DNA of 64,000 bases from Taibaiella soli (GCF_003236175.1 NZ_QKTW01000009.1:62001-126000); one strand, 5' to 3'; counted from the first letter of the stretch, positions 31,243-42,259 are shown. Notes: generated from the letters alone by a model not told the origin. Program-made: numbers and translations.

Positions 31243-33666
31243 TTATCGTTTTGCTAAAGCAATATTCAATACTTCCGACATTTCGCTTACGTAGTGGAAC
31301 CGAACGCCTTTGATGTACGCTTTGTTGATCTCATCTACATCTTTCTGGTTTTGCTCACATACGATGATATCCTTGATGCCGGCACGTTTTGCGGCCAGTA
31401 CTTTTTCTTTGATACCGCCTACAGGCAATACTTGTCCGCGCAGCGTGATTTCTCCGGTCATCGCGAAATATGGCTTCACTTTGCGGCCGGTAAATGCAGA
31501 CGCAAGCGATGTTAGCATTGTAATACCCGCACTAGGACCGTCTTTTGGCACAGCGCCTTCTGGTACGTGAATGTGAATATTGTATTCATCAAATTTTTCC
31601 GGAGCAATACCGTGTTCTTTGCTGTGTGCTTTGAGGTAGGAGAGTGCTGTTGATGCACTTTCTTTCATCACATTGCCGAGGTTACCGGTAAGCGTCAATC
31701 CGCCCTTGCCTCTGGAAAGGCTGGTTTCGATAAACAAAATATCGCCGCCGACATAAGTCCACGCCAGACCGACTACAACTCCCGGTGGGTGTCCTTTTGT
31801 ATAGATATCGTTGTTGTATTTCGGCTTGCCTAATACTTTTTCAATTTCAGCGTTGTCTATGGTTGCATTCGCTTTTCCGTTCATCGCTACCTGTAGCGCT
31901 ACATTACGCATAATTGCAGCAGTGAGACGGTCCAGCTCGCGAACGCCGGATTCACGTGTGTATTCCTGGATCATCTTCTGAATTGCCTTATCAGGGAAAC
32001 GCAGCGTGGTTTTGTTTAAACCGTGCATTTCTTTCTGTTTCGGTACTAGATGGCGTTTCGCGATTTCTACTTTTTCTTCGGTAGAATATCCGGAAAGCTG
32101 AATAATTTCCAAACGGTCGCGAAGCGCTGGTTGAATATCGCTCAGGCTATTTGCTGTTGCAATGAACAGGACTTTTGACAAGTCAAATTCAAGCTCCAGA
32201 TAGTTATCGTAAAACGTGCTGTTTTGTTCAGGATCCAATACTTCAAGTAATGCAGAACTTGGATCGCCACGGAAATCTTTGCCGATTTTGTCGATTTCAT
32301 CAAGAATGAAAACCGGATTCGCAGATTTTACCTTGCGCAGCGACTGAATAATACGGCCAGGCATCGCACCTATATAGGTTTTGCGGTGTCCACGCAGTTC
32401 GCTTTCATCATGCAGGCCACCGAGGCTGAGACGTACATATTTACGCTGAATAGCGTTGGCAATACTGCGGCCGAGTGATGTTTTACCGATACCCGGAGGT
32501 CCGACAAAACATAAGATCGGAGACTTCATGTCGCCTTTCAGTTTCAGCACCGCGAGGTATTCCAGAATACGTTCCTTAATCTTGTCCATGCCGTAATGGT
32601 CATTGTCCAGGATTTTTTGAGCGCGTTTCAGGTCGTAGCTATCTTCTGTGGTTTGATCCCATGGCAGGTCCAGCATCAGATCCAGGTGATTGTAGATCAC
32701 CGAATAATCCGGAGTGCTTGGATGCATGCGTTCCAGCTTTTCAACGTTTTTACGGAAAAGCTCTTTTGCAGCTTCTGGCCATTGAATGCTTTCTGCACGT
32801 TTCTGCAGATCTTTTATTTCTCTTTCGTTCGGCTCACCGCCCAATTCTTCACGAATCGATTTCAGCTGTTGTTGCAGGAAATATTCGCGTTGCTGCTTAT
32901 CAATATCAGCGCGGGTTTTGTTGGTGATCTCGTTTTTCAGTTCTACAAGCTGTAGTTCCGATTGTAGCATTTGCAACAATCGTTCTGCTCTCACTCTGAT
33001 ATCATCTTCTTCCAGCAGCAATTGCTTGTCTGTAAGCTTTGCATTGATGTTGGATGCGATAAAATGCATCAGGAAAGACTGCTGTTCAATATTGCGCAGT
33101 ACGATGCCGGTTTCATGCGGCAGGTTAGGCGATTGTTGCAGTATTTTTTCAGAGTAATCCTTAATAGAAGAAATCAGTGCGTCAAACGAAGCGTCGTTTT
33201 TGGGAAACACATCATCTTCCAGTTTGATTTTCGCAGTATAATGAGGCTCAGATTGAGTAAAAGATTCAATACGGAAACGAATGCGGCCCATGATAAACAC
33301 CGTAGTGTTGCCGTCGGGCATTTTGATTTGTTTTACGATTTTGGCGAGTGTGCCCACCGTATACATATCCTCTGGCGTAGGATCATCGTTGTTGCCGTCT
33401 TTCTGGGCTACCACGCCAATCCATTTGCCGTGTTTTTGTGCTTCTGCAATTGCTTTTACCGATTTTTCGCGGGCTACAGTTATCGGCAATACTACATTCG
33501 GAAATAAAACGGTATTGCGCAGTGCTATGATGGGAACATCTGTGGGGAGTTTCCCTTTTTCTTGTTCATCCATTTCTTCTTCTCCCAGTGGAACGATGGG
33601 CATAAACTCCATTTCCTGTTCCGACTGACCGAAGAACATATCGATCATCGACTTTATTTCAGACAT
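31243..33666 (-). CDS. lon: ATP-dependent protease La
   Basis: This 807-residue cytosolic protease of regulatory and damaged proteins has an N-terminal substrate-binding LON domain (about 40-235), a helical linker, an AAA+ domain with Walker A GPPGIGKTS and Walker B FILDEIDK, and the C-terminal S16 protease. Catalytic Ser712 lies in DGPSAGITM and Lys753 in GGIKEKVLAA. The N-terminus is longer than in E. coli Lon by about 30 acidic residues, common in Bacteroidota. It is a single-gene unit with its own promoter-like site upstream (33699-33728) and a strong terminator. Confidence 0.97.
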   Translation of the reverse strand: MSEIKSMIDMFFGQSEQEMEFMPIVPLGEEEMDEQEKGKLPTDVPIIALRNTVLFPNVVLPITVAREKSVKAIAEAQKHGKWIGVVAQKDGNNDDPTPEDMYTVGTLAKIVKQIKMPDGNTTVFIMGRIRFRIESFTQSEPHYTAKIKLEDDVFPKNDASFDALISSIKDYSEKILQQSPNLPHETGIVLRNIEQQSFLMHFIASNINAKLTDKQLLLEEDDIRVRAERLLQMLQSELQLVELKNEITNKTRADIDKQQREYFLQQQLKSIREELGGEPNEREIKDLQKRAESIQWPEAAKELFRKNVEKLERMHPSTPDYSVIYNHLDLMLDLPWDQTTEDSYDLKRAQKILDNDHYGMDKIKERILEYLAVLKLKGDMKSPILCFVGPPGIGKTSLGRSIANAIQRKYVRLSLGGLHDESELRGHRKTYIGAMPGRIIQSLRKVKSANPVFILDEIDKIGKDFRGDPSSALLEVLDPEQNSTFYDNYLELEFDLSKVLFIATANSLSDIQPALRDRLEIIQLSGYSTEEKVEIAKRHLVPKQKEMHGLNKTTLRFPDKAIQKMIQEYTRESGVRELDRLTAAIMRNVALQVAMNGKANATIDNAEIEKVLGKPKYNNDIYTKGHPPGVVVGLAWTYVGGDILFIETSLSRGKGGLTLTGNLGNVMKESASTALSYLKAHSKEHGIAPEKFDEYNIHIHVPEGAVPKDGPSAGITMLTSLASAFTGRKVKPYFAMTGEITLRGQVLPVGGIKEKVLAAKRAGIKDIIVCEQNQKDVDEINKAYIKGVRFHYVSEMSEVLNIALAKR

Positions 33667-33698
33667 TATGGCAAGTTCAGGCTTTTTTTGAAAGCATG

Positions 33699-33728
33699 CA
33701 AATTATATAGTTCAATAGGTGTGCCAAA
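33699..33728 (-). promoter_or_regulatory. Promoter-like site upstream of lon
   Basis: On the minus strand, TTTG (33725-33728) and a second TTTG (33699-33702) preceded by TATAA are spaced 22 bases apart, one short of the ideal Bacteroidota TTTG-N19-TAnnTTTG layout. It lies about 35-60 bases upstream of the lon ATG. Confidence 0.4.
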
Positions 33729-33894
33729 CTTTTCAAAACTGAAATTTTTGCAGAAAAATTGAGTTTAATATCTTTATAGAAGTAATCATAAGAAATATTT
33801 ATCTGGATCATCCTGAACTAAATATTAATTCGGTATCAGAAAACTGCCAGGTTTTATTTCTGAATCTTAGCGCTCAAACCAAAATTCTTATTAG

Positions 33895-34650
33895 ATGAAA
33901 AGTAAAGTACTTGCATTAGTTATGGCTGCCGGCGCCATTGCAACCGGTGCCAATGCTCAGAAACACAAGGCTGATTCTATGTTTCATCCGAAACTGGAGC
34001 CAACGCCCGTCCATAAATTTTATTTCAGCAATGGGCTGGATGCTGCCATTTTTTCCACTTCCAACATGCAATTGCTGGGAGAATCGTCAAAACTGACAAC
34101 GCTTCGCTTTTCCTATGTGATCAATATCGGCTTTAATGCCAACTATGATTTTACGGATCATTTTGGCGTAATGGCAGGTTTGAGTATGAAAAATATCGGC
34201 TTTATCGAAAAAGTGTCGGACAGTACGGTAAAACGTCGTGCGTATACAATCGGTATTCCGGTAGCTATTAAATTTGGTAATATTCCGCGTCGCAATTTCG
34301 GATTTATTGGCGGCGGTTTTGATATTCCTTTCGAATACAAAGAAAAAGGATTTACCAGCCGCGGCAGCAAAACGAAGCTCAATTCATGGTTTAGTGGCCG
34401 TACCGAAAATTTCATGGGTTATGTCTTTGCCGGAGCTTCAATCCGCCCGGGAATCACGTTTAAATTCCAGTACTATCCGGGTAATTTCCTTAACCGCGAT
34501 TATGTAGACGGCAGCGGTGCAAAACCATATTACCGCTATGAAAAAACAAATCTCATGTTGCTTTCTATCGGCATGGATATTCATTATAAATCACCAATGC
34601 ATCATTCATCAAAAGCAACTGACGATGATGAAAATGTAACGATGCGGTAA
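33895..34650 (+). CDS. Outer-membrane beta-barrel protein (PorT-like)
   Basis: This 251-residue protein has a signal peptide ending ANAQ (about residue 21). The rest alternates hydrophobic and polar residues with many Tyr/Phe/Gly, and repeated short strands such as YVINIGFNANYDFTDHFGVMAGLSM are typical of small 8-stranded barrels annotated PorT or OMP_b-brl in Bacteroidota. The C-terminus is hydrophilic rather than ending in an aromatic residue. Single gene, convergent with the thioredoxin-like lipoprotein, sharing the long palindromic terminator at 34758-34801. Specific function unknown. Confidence 0.75.
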   Translation: MKSKVLALVMAAGAIATGANAQKHKADSMFHPKLEPTPVHKFYFSNGLDAAIFSTSNMQLLGESSKLTTLRFSYVINIGFNANYDFTDHFGVMAGLSMKNIGFIEKVSDSTVKRRAYTIGIPVAIKFGNIPRRNFGFIGGGFDIPFEYKEKGFTSRGSKTKLNSWFSGRTENFMGYVFAGASIRPGITFKFQYYPGNFLNRDYVDGSGAKPYYRYEKTNLMLLSIGMDIHYKSPMHHSSKATDDDENVTMR

Positions 34651-34718
34651 AATAGTGTAGTCAGTTGTGAATAGTCAAACGTGAAAGGCGAAACGTCAAA
34701 TACATACTGTAGTTTACA

Positions 34719-34744
34719 CGTCATCATCGTTACGAGGTTCGAAG
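34719..34744. repeat. GAAC-type element, half copy
   Basis: CGTCATCATCGTTACGAGG and the following TTCGAAG resemble one arm of the elements at 13078 and 30691; the second arm is missing. Confidence 0.4.
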
Positions 34745-34757
34745 TTTTGATTTTTTG

Positions 34758-34801
34758 ACATAAGAGAAAAGGAGCGCTTTAGCGCTCCTTTTCTCTTATG
34801 T
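34758..34801. terminator. 21-bp perfect inverted repeat, bidirectional terminator
   Basis: Bases 34758-34778 are exactly complementary to 34781-34801, with only two bases between. It lies between convergent genes. The arms contain AAAA/TTTT runs, so either strand can end with a T-rich tail. Unusually long and perfect for a terminator. Confidence 0.75.
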
Positions 34802-34872
34802 AATTTATTGGTCATTGACGTCTGATGTTTTACCTTTTGTGTTCAAATTCACCATTGACCATTCACTATTGT

Positions 34873-36009
34873 TTATTTCTTCAACACACTTTCTAGTTTA
34901 GCTTCCAGCGCTTCACCGCGAAGATTTGTAGCGATGATTTTACCGTTCGGATCAATCAGGAAATTAGAAGGAATTGCTTCTACGCCATAATCGCGGGCGG
35001 CGATAGATTCCCATCCCTGCAGATCGCTCACCTGCGTCCAGGAAAGGTTATCGTCTTTAATAGCTTTCTGCCATTTAGTTTTGTCATTATCGAGAGATAC
35101 GCCGAGTATCGCGAAGTTTTTGTCTTTATAGGCTGCATAGGCTCTTACCACATTTGGGTTTTCAGCGCGGCAAGGACCACACCAAGATGCCCAAAAATCA
35201 ACCAATACATATTTGCCTTTAAATGAAGCCAGAGAAACTTTCTTGCCATCCACAGTCGGGAGGTTTATTTCCGGAGCAGTCGCGCCTGAAGCGGGGCCAT
35301 TGCCAGAAGATTGCTGCATCGGTTGCGCCAGAACATGGTTCAGGTTAGTCACAAATTCCTTAGACATTTTAGCGTTCGGGAAGCGACGGTCCAGACCTTG
35401 GGCAAATGCCTGGAGGTAAGATTTTTCTACGTCAGCATTTAACATTCTTGCTGCGAACACAGCGTTTGGCAAATAGCGTGTAGTGTCTGCGTAATGTTCA
35501 ATGTACTCTGTGAACTGCTGATTCATGTGCTGCATATCCTGACGTGCAGCTACCAGCATACTGTCGTTGCCGTGCGCATTCAGGCTGTCCATCACAGTAG
35601 CCATCGTATTGAAATCGCGGATGTGTTCGCGAATAATATGCAGGAAGTTTTTCAGGCTTTCAGAAGGTGCGGAACCGGCAATGCTATAGTTTTCAAAAGC
35701 ATTCCAGTCGGCAGTTACTTTTAATGTGCCATTTTCAATGGCCAGCAGCACAAAATGGTTCTGATCAAAACGCAGGCGATATAAGCCTGGTTCTGGTGCA
35801 GTTCCGGATATTTCAAATGAACCCTTATCGTCTGTTTTTGTGGAATCTATAACGGTAATCTCGCTAACGCCAAGCTCTTCCAGAACAACCGGTTGTTTCG
35901 GCGGCGCATTCTGAATATCGCCTACAACGGTGAACTTATTTTTACCTTCCTGACAGCCTGCCAGCCATATAAGAGTAATAAAAAGAAATAATGAGTAAAT
36001 TTTGCGCAT
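34873..36009 (-). CDS. TlpA/ResA-like thioredoxin lipoprotein with DUF4369 domain
   Basis: This 378-residue protein has a lipoprotein signal ending IWLAGC, an N-terminal DUF4369-like beta domain (FTVVGDIQNAPPKQPVVLEEL...), a helical linker, and a C-terminal thioredoxin fold with WASWCGPC as redox centre. The cis-Pro region is in EAIPSNFLIDPNG. It would act in the periplasm on disulfides, for example in cytochrome maturation or repair of oxidised proteins. Common in Bacteroidota, often several per genome; the partner is not shown by context. Confidence 0.9.
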   Translation of the reverse strand: MRKIYSLFLFITLIWLAGCQEGKNKFTVVGDIQNAPPKQPVVLEELGVSEITVIDSTKTDDKGSFEISGTAPEPGLYRLRFDQNHFVLLAIENGTLKVTADWNAFENYSIAGSAPSESLKNFLHIIREHIRDFNTMATVMDSLNAHGNDSMLVAARQDMQHMNQQFTEYIEHYADTTRYLPNAVFAARMLNADVEKSYLQAFAQGLDRRFPNAKMSKEFVTNLNHVLAQPMQQSSGNGPASGATAPEINLPTVDGKKVSLASFKGKYVLVDFWASWCGPCRAENPNVVRAYAAYKDKNFAILGVSLDNDKTKWQKAIKDDNLSWTQVSDLQGWESIAARDYGVEAIPSNFLIDPNGKIIATNLRGEALEAKLESVLKK

Positions 36010-36176
36010 CTACTGAAATTAATGTTCAAATGCAAACCTAATCAATTATTTGTGTCGTCACAGTGGTGCACGGCTGTATTCCGCAATAGAATCACTAATT
36101 TTAACAGATTAATTAACATGGTTATTGACAAATGACTGACAGTAAATATTACCCATTGATGGATATTTGTGCCGTC

Positions 36177-37193
36177 ATGAGTAAAACCAGATCGAGCGGA
36201 CGTATACTTACAGCATTGGTTTTTACAGTCTTATTTACTTCTTGCTTAAAGAAAGAAACACCTGTAACACTGCCACCACCGGGAACTTCGATGCACGCAC
36301 AAGTGTCGATGGGGGAGGATTATACTACTCAGGTTTTTTTCGATCTGGAATCAGGACAGGTTGTTTATACCAGTCCGGTTGCGTCTTGGGATCTTGCTTT
36401 TGAAGCATCCGCCGGCGGCCATCATTTATTTATGAATGGCGGCAAAAATGTTCTGATCGCCGATACTTACGACACTTCATTCAGTCACGTAGATAGCACC
36501 ACTTATTTAAGTCTGATCAATAACCCGCCTGATGGTGCCTGGAAATTTGACTGGCCGTGCGGCATGCCGGACTCAACAGGTTTGGGCGAATGGCAGGACA
36601 GGCAAGGCAATTCGTTGAATCACGTATATCTTGTGTTTTGCGATTCTGTATACCGTAAAATAAGATTGCGTTCGGTAAATGATCAAAACTATATAATGGA
36701 ATTCGGACCGATCAATAACCCGACGCCAACCGTGATTTCTATTCCAAAAAATTCAAATTACAATTACACTTATTTTTCCTTTACCGCTCAGGGGAATATT
36801 ACTACACCTGAGCCCCCAATGAATACATGGGATATTGTATTTACCCGTTACCGCTATATCTATAAATACCTTGGTAATTTTAAATATCAGGTTTCTGGCG
36901 TACTGCTGAATCCATATAAAACGATGGGTATTGCAGATAGCACCAGCGGCTATGACAATATTTCAGATTCTTCTTTGCAACGCTACACATTATATCCTTG
37001 GCGTGATATCATCGGTTTCGACTGGAAATCGTATGACTACACCAATGCAAATGCAAGATATGTGGTGAATCCTAAGAAAAGCTATGTGCTTTATACGCGC
37101 AGAAGTCAGTACTGGAAAATCCATTTCCTCGATTATTACAGTCCTACAGGCGTGAAGGGAAGTCCGCTATTTGAATATGAAAGGATAAAATAA
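36177..37193 (+). CDS. HmuY-like haem-binding-family lipoprotein
   Basis: A 338-residue protein if started at the ATG at 36177, which gives a signal peptide with lipobox LFTSC; the longer frame from 36132 has an unnatural n-region. The mature part has two related halves, with VASWDLAFEASAGGHHLFMNGG and later NTWDIVFTRYRYIYK; WD-x-AF segments of this kind mark the HmuY family of surface haem-binding lipoproteins. The haem-ligand histidines of P. gingivalis HmuY cannot be assigned here, so haem binding is uncertain. No TonB receptor neighbour (the usual partner) is present; it precedes atpD by chance. Confidence 0.65.
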   Translation: MSKTRSSGRILTALVFTVLFTSCLKKETPVTLPPPGTSMHAQVSMGEDYTTQVFFDLESGQVVYTSPVASWDLAFEASAGGHHLFMNGGKNVLIADTYDTSFSHVDSTTYLSLINNPPDGAWKFDWPCGMPDSTGLGEWQDRQGNSLNHVYLVFCDSVYRKIRLRSVNDQNYIMEFGPINNPTPTVISIPKNSNYNYTYFSFTAQGNITTPEPPMNTWDIVFTRYRYIYKYLGNFKYQVSGVLLNPYKTMGIADSTSGYDNISDSSLQRYTLYPWRDIIGFDWKSYDYTNANARYVVNPKKSYVLYTRRSQYWKIHFLDYYSPTGVKGSPLFEYERIK

Positions 37194-37313
37194 TCTATCT
37201 GAAAAAGGTTTTATATTTAAATTGTAGTTGATGTGTAGAGGTCTCTATATGAATATAGATCTACGTAATTCAACTTTTTTCCTTTTGCTTTTTTCTTTTC
37301 ACATTAGTATCAC

Positions 37314-37321
37314 TACCTTTG
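37314..37321 (+). promoter_or_regulatory. -7 promoter element of atpDC
   Basis: TACCTTTG matches the Bacteroidota -7 consensus TAnnTTTG exactly. It lies 43 bases upstream of the atpD ATG, with a T-rich stretch where the -33 element should be. It supports an independent atpDC transcription unit. Confidence 0.5.
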
Positions 37322-37355
37322 CACAAATTTTCACGAATCTTTTTCTTTTATATAA

Positions 37356-38870
<1,515 letters not shown>

Positions 38871-38899
38871 TTTTAATTTGAAAATCTGAAAATGAGCTG

Positions 38900-38929
38900 A
38901 TTTGAAAATGGCTCATGTAATTTTCAAAT
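38900..38929. repeat. TTTGAAAAT inverted repeat between atpD and atpC
   Basis: ATTTGAAAAT (38900-38909) is mirrored by ATTTTCAAAT (38920-38929). The spacer also holds further TTTGAAAAT/ATTTTCAAAT units. It matches the element between atpF and atpH (1296-1321). Confidence 0.7.
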
Positions 38930-38961
38930 GTTCAAATTGACACATTTTCAAATTAAGTAAA

Positions 38962-39216
38962 ATGCAATTAGATATTTTAACTCCAGAACATAAAGTGTAC
39001 AGCGGTACAGTGTATGGCATTCAGTTGCCGGGTATTGAAGGTTCTTTCGAGATCCTCGATCACCACGCACCAATCATCGCTTCTCTCGGACGGGGTAAGA
39101 TGAAAATCATGAAAGACAAAAATCATACAGAGAACTACGAAATCGCAGCCGGTTTTGTAGAAGTTCTGAACAATAAAGCTACAGTGCTGATTGAAGGCGC
39201 TACTTCTATTGACTAA
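38962..39216 (+). CDS. atpC: ATP synthase F1 subunit epsilon (short form)
   Basis: This 84-residue protein corresponds to the N-terminal beta-sandwich of epsilon only (LDILTPEHKVYSGTVYGIQLPGIEGSFEILDHHAPIIASLGRG). The C-terminal helical hairpin that inhibits ATP hydrolysis in E. coli is missing; such short epsilons are usual in Bacteroidota. It binds the gamma stalk and the c-ring. Ends in a strong terminator at 39237-39272. Confidence 0.96.
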   Translation: MQLDILTPEHKVYSGTVYGIQLPGIEGSFEILDHHAPIIASLGRGKMKIMKDKNHTENYEIAAGFVEVLNNKATVLIEGATSID

Positions 39217-39236
39217 TTGATTTTGTCTGAAAATAT

Positions 39237-39272
39237 AAAGACCGGATGTGTACAGCACATCCGGTCTTTTTT
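39237..39272 (+). terminator. Terminator of atpDC
   Basis: A 14-bp stem (AAAGACCGGATGTG with CACATCCGGTCTTT) with a 5-base loop is followed by T residues. Confidence 0.92.
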
Positions 39273-39328
39273 TATTTCGAAATATATATAGTCACTCTGA
39301 CTGGGTGCCTTAAGCTTTTCCCTTTAGG

Positions 39329-39793
39329 CTATTTCAAAGTATTCAGCAATGACATGTACGTGTCTTTGTTTTTCAGGAAGCTGCTGGTAAGTGAGCTTGC
39401 ATTCATTCCACCTAAAAGTGATTTAATAGAAGAGCCTACGCCGCTAAAGCTTTTCAGCGTATTGGCCGTAGAAATCCATTTAGAGAGGTCAAAGCCTGAT
39501 TTTGTAGCGCTTGGTTTCAAAAATCCGCCAAGCTGACCGAGTAATTTCCCTGCGCCAGAAGCTGACGTAACGGTGCTGGCACCTTTCAACCAACTGGTTT
39601 TATTCGTCAACCAACTGCTGTTAAGCGCGCCAGGTGCAATACCGTTTGCCAATTCACCCAGTGCTTTGGCTGTATTTTCGACATTGGTGGCTGTCCCAGT
39701 GGCCTTGCTGGCCATACTGTTCAGATCTACCTGCGCATTTACGCCCGTAGCGACAAAGCATGAAAGTGCGAGAAAAAGGATCAATTTTTTCAT
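39329..39793 (-). CDS. Secreted hypothetical protein (154 aa)
   Basis: The signal peptide (LILFLALSCFVATGVNAQ) is followed by a Ser/Ala/Gly/Leu-rich mature protein without cysteines and without a recognised domain. Several segments (ALGELANGI, KLLGQLGGFL, SIKSLLGGMN) are amphipathic and glycine-spaced. It is probably periplasmic or surface-exposed. It converges on atpC and stands alone; no function is suggested by context. Confidence 0.7.
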   Translation of the reverse strand: MKKLILFLALSCFVATGVNAQVDLNSMASKATGTATNVENTAKALGELANGIAPGALNSSWLTNKTSWLKGASTVTSASGAGKLLGQLGGFLKPSATKSGFDLSKWISTANTLKSFSGVGSSIKSLLGGMNASSLTSSFLKNKDTYMSLLNTLK

Positions 39794-40083
39794 AGATTTT
39801 TATTTATTACAAATAAAATTAAATTGATTTTTTTGTAAAATCAGACTTTTAGATGTCTTTTTTAGAAAGGCGTTTAAATCTTGATACAGTTTTATGCTGA
39901 TAATTTATAATGCAAGTTTTTTAAGAGCTATATTCTAGTGGTTTTTGGCTAGTAGAAGAACTATTAGAGAAATATGAAGCCAAGCATTAGATATAATAAA
40001 TTGATTTAAAGCTTAATCCCGCTTTTAATTATTTTTACCCCGCAGGCAGATAAGCCTTTGTTTCTATTAACTTTGAATGCATT
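39794..40083. other. Intergenic region with no visible gene
   Basis: AT-rich spacer between divergent genes. No ORF, RNA gene or clear repeat seen. A TAACTTTG at 40068-40075 matches the -7 consensus but lies only nine bases before the proposed start of the permease gene. Confidence 0.4.
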
Positions 40084-41313
40084 TTGAATCTTCCGTTTTT
40101 CATAGCGCGTCGGTATTTATTACGACAAAAAGGAGCGTTTTCTTCTTTTATCATCAGGCTGGCCATTGTGGCTACAAGCCTGAGCGTGGCCGTTATGATA
40201 CTGGCAATCGCATTTATATCAGGATTCAAATACACCATCCGTGAGAAACTGTTTAGTTTTTGGGGCCATGTGCATATAGCACCTTATAATACAAATCCGT
40301 CATCGTTGCTGTCCTCTACGCCGATACAGATCAATAATGGTCTGATACAGTCTGTAAAAAGTATGAAGCATGTGGATCAGGTTTTGCCTTACGCTGTAAG
40401 GCCTGCGATTGTGCAGGCGCATGGACAAATGGATGGTATTAAGCTGAAGGGTATTCCGCCGGGATATCACTTTAGTTCGACAGTAGATTTTAAAGGCAAC
40501 AAGATTGATTATAGTGATACAGCGTACGCACATCAGTTGATATTGTCGCAGACTATCGCTAATCGCCTGGAGCTAAATTCTGGTGATTCCGCATTGATTT
40601 ATTTCCTTGAGCCGGGCGCTACTTTTCCACGTATCCGGAAGTTGCAGATAGCAGGCATTTTTCATACCGGTATGGATGAAATTGATCAGGATTTTGCGAT
40701 TTGTGATCTGCGTTTATTACAAAGAATCAACAACTGGAGCCCCGATGAAATAAACGGGTATCAGGTAGACCTTGATAATGAAATGCTGGCTGATTCATTG
40801 GCGGAAGACATTCGTATTCGTTATGTGGAGCCGCCGCTGACAACGCATTCCATCAGAGAAATTTTTCCGAATATATTTGACTGGCTCAGTTTGCAGGATG
40901 TAAACGCGCAGATCATTATTTTGATCATGGCCATTGTGGCAGTGATTAATCTGGCGGTAGCCTTGATGATCTTGATTGTGGAGCATACGCGGATGGTGGG
41001 CTTGCTTAAAGCCCTGGGTATGAGTCAGGGTATGACGCAGCGTATATTTCTTTACCATGCCAGCGTAATTGCTTTTATCGGTATCATGACCGGCAATATT
41101 ATCGGACTTGGTTTCTGCTGGTTGCAGCAGCGCTATGGTTTCCTGAAACTTTCCGAAGCCACTTATTATATGAGCCAGGTACCGATTCGAATTCATTGGT
41201 GGCAGGTAGTATTGATAGATGGGGCAACACTTGTGCTGTGCATACTTTGCATGTGGTTGCCAACGTTGTATATTCGTCGTATACAACCGGCCAGGGTATT
41301 ACAATTCAAATAA
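40084..41313 (+). CDS. ABC transporter permease, LolC/E-like (FtsX/MacB fold)
   Basis: This 409-residue membrane protein has a first membrane helix at about residues 22-45, a large periplasmic domain (about 50-270), then three helices clustered in the last 140 residues, the LolC/LolE/FtsX topology. The LolE-like start FFIARRYLLRQKGAFSSFI and the end RRIQPARVLQFK fit the family. It would extract or traffic lipoproteins, with an ATPase encoded elsewhere. The start is TTG at 40084; no in-frame ATG upstream fits. Followed closely by the acyltransferase at 41318. Confidence 0.82.
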   Translation: MNLPFFIARRYLLRQKGAFSSFIIRLAIVATSLSVAVMILAIAFISGFKYTIREKLFSFWGHVHIAPYNTNPSSLLSSTPIQINNGLIQSVKSMKHVDQVLPYAVRPAIVQAHGQMDGIKLKGIPPGYHFSSTVDFKGNKIDYSDTAYAHQLILSQTIANRLELNSGDSALIYFLEPGATFPRIRKLQIAGIFHTGMDEIDQDFAICDLRLLQRINNWSPDEINGYQVDLDNEMLADSLAEDIRIRYVEPPLTTHSIREIFPNIFDWLSLQDVNAQIIILIMAIVAVINLAVALMILIVEHTRMVGLLKALGMSQGMTQRIFLYHASVIAFIGIMTGNIIGLGFCWLQQRYGFLKLSEATYYMSQVPIRIHWWQVVLIDGATLVLCILCMWLPTLYIRRIQPARVLQFK

Positions 41314-41317
41314 GGAC

Positions 41318-42259
41318 TTGACAGCAAAACAACTCTATAAAGCTATTTGTGCACAATCACCGGATCTGCCGGTGTTCTTGCAGTATTGGTGGCTGGATGC
41401 GGTTGTAGGAAAATGGGATGTCGCGATTTCCATGAAAGGGCAGGCGATTACTGGTGTCTGGCCATATGCCATTCAAAACAGGTTGCGGGTAGAGATGCTT
41501 CGCAATCCACCGCTGACAGCTTATCTGGGTCCGCATGTTTTTTTTCCGGAGGATATCAAAGAAAGTAACCGGGATAATTTTGAACATGAAGTGATCACGC
41601 AGTTGATAGATCAGCTGCCGAATTGTGATGTCTGGAAATTGTCGGTACAGCCGGGCCTGAAGCAAGCAGGAATTTTCAAGGATTATGAGCTTGCAATAAC
41701 TGTTCAACAGACTTTTTTAATCGATCTGAACGAAACGGAAGAAGTGCTTTTCAGTAATATGAAAGAGCCACTGCGCCGCAATATCAGAGCTGCAGAAAAA
41801 GAGTTTGAAATATCAGATGATCCAAATTGTCTGGATGCATTATTTCGTTTTCAAAAAGTAACACTCGAGGATAAAGGTACCGAGCAGCATTACGATTTTG
41901 AACAAGTAAATCGTTTGTTTGATGCGTGCAGAATCCATAATAGCACCGCGCTTTGGGTAGCCAAAAAAGAAGGCGTAGCACAAGCCGTGATCTGGAATGT
42001 TTGGGACGGCGAACGCAGCTATTATTTTATGGGAGCTAAAAATCCTGAAGCTGATAGTTACCGTGCGATGTCTGCATTGCTTTGGCATTCGATTAAAGAA
42101 GCAAAGAAAAGAGGTAACAGGTTTTTTGATCTCGAAGGTAGCATGGATCCCGGTGTGGAGCGCTTTTTCAGGAGCTTCGGTGGTAAGCGGGAATTGTACA
42201 TGGTGCTGAAGAAAAATCAATCGTTGCTCTGGCGATTGATCGAGATGGTCAAAAAATAA
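41318..42259 (+). CDS. FemAB/GNAT-like acyltransferase
   Basis: This ~313-residue protein resembles the FemAB/BioF2-type acetyltransferase fold: MKEPLRRNIRAAEKEFEI (acceptor half), then SYYFMGAKNPEADSYRAMSALLWHSIKEAKKRGNRFFDLEGSMDPGVERFFRSFGG, the usual C-terminal core. Such enzymes transfer amino-acyl or acyl groups to cell-wall or polysaccharide substrates. The frame could start at ATG 41219, but that would overlap the permease by 95 bases; TTG at 41318, just after its stop, is preferred although the first residues remain uncertain. Substrate unknown. Confidence 0.75.
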   Translation: MTAKQLYKAICAQSPDLPVFLQYWWLDAVVGKWDVAISMKGQAITGVWPYAIQNRLRVEMLRNPPLTAYLGPHVFFPEDIKESNRDNFEHEVITQLIDQLPNCDVWKLSVQPGLKQAGIFKDYELAITVQQTFLIDLNETEEVLFSNMKEPLRRNIRAAEKEFEISDDPNCLDALFRFQKVTLEDKGTEQHYDFEQVNRLFDACRIHNSTALWVAKKEGVAQAVIWNVWDGERSYYFMGAKNPEADSYRAMSALLWHSIKEAKKRGNRFFDLEGSMDPGVERFFRSFGGKRELYMVLKKNQSLLWRLIEMVKK

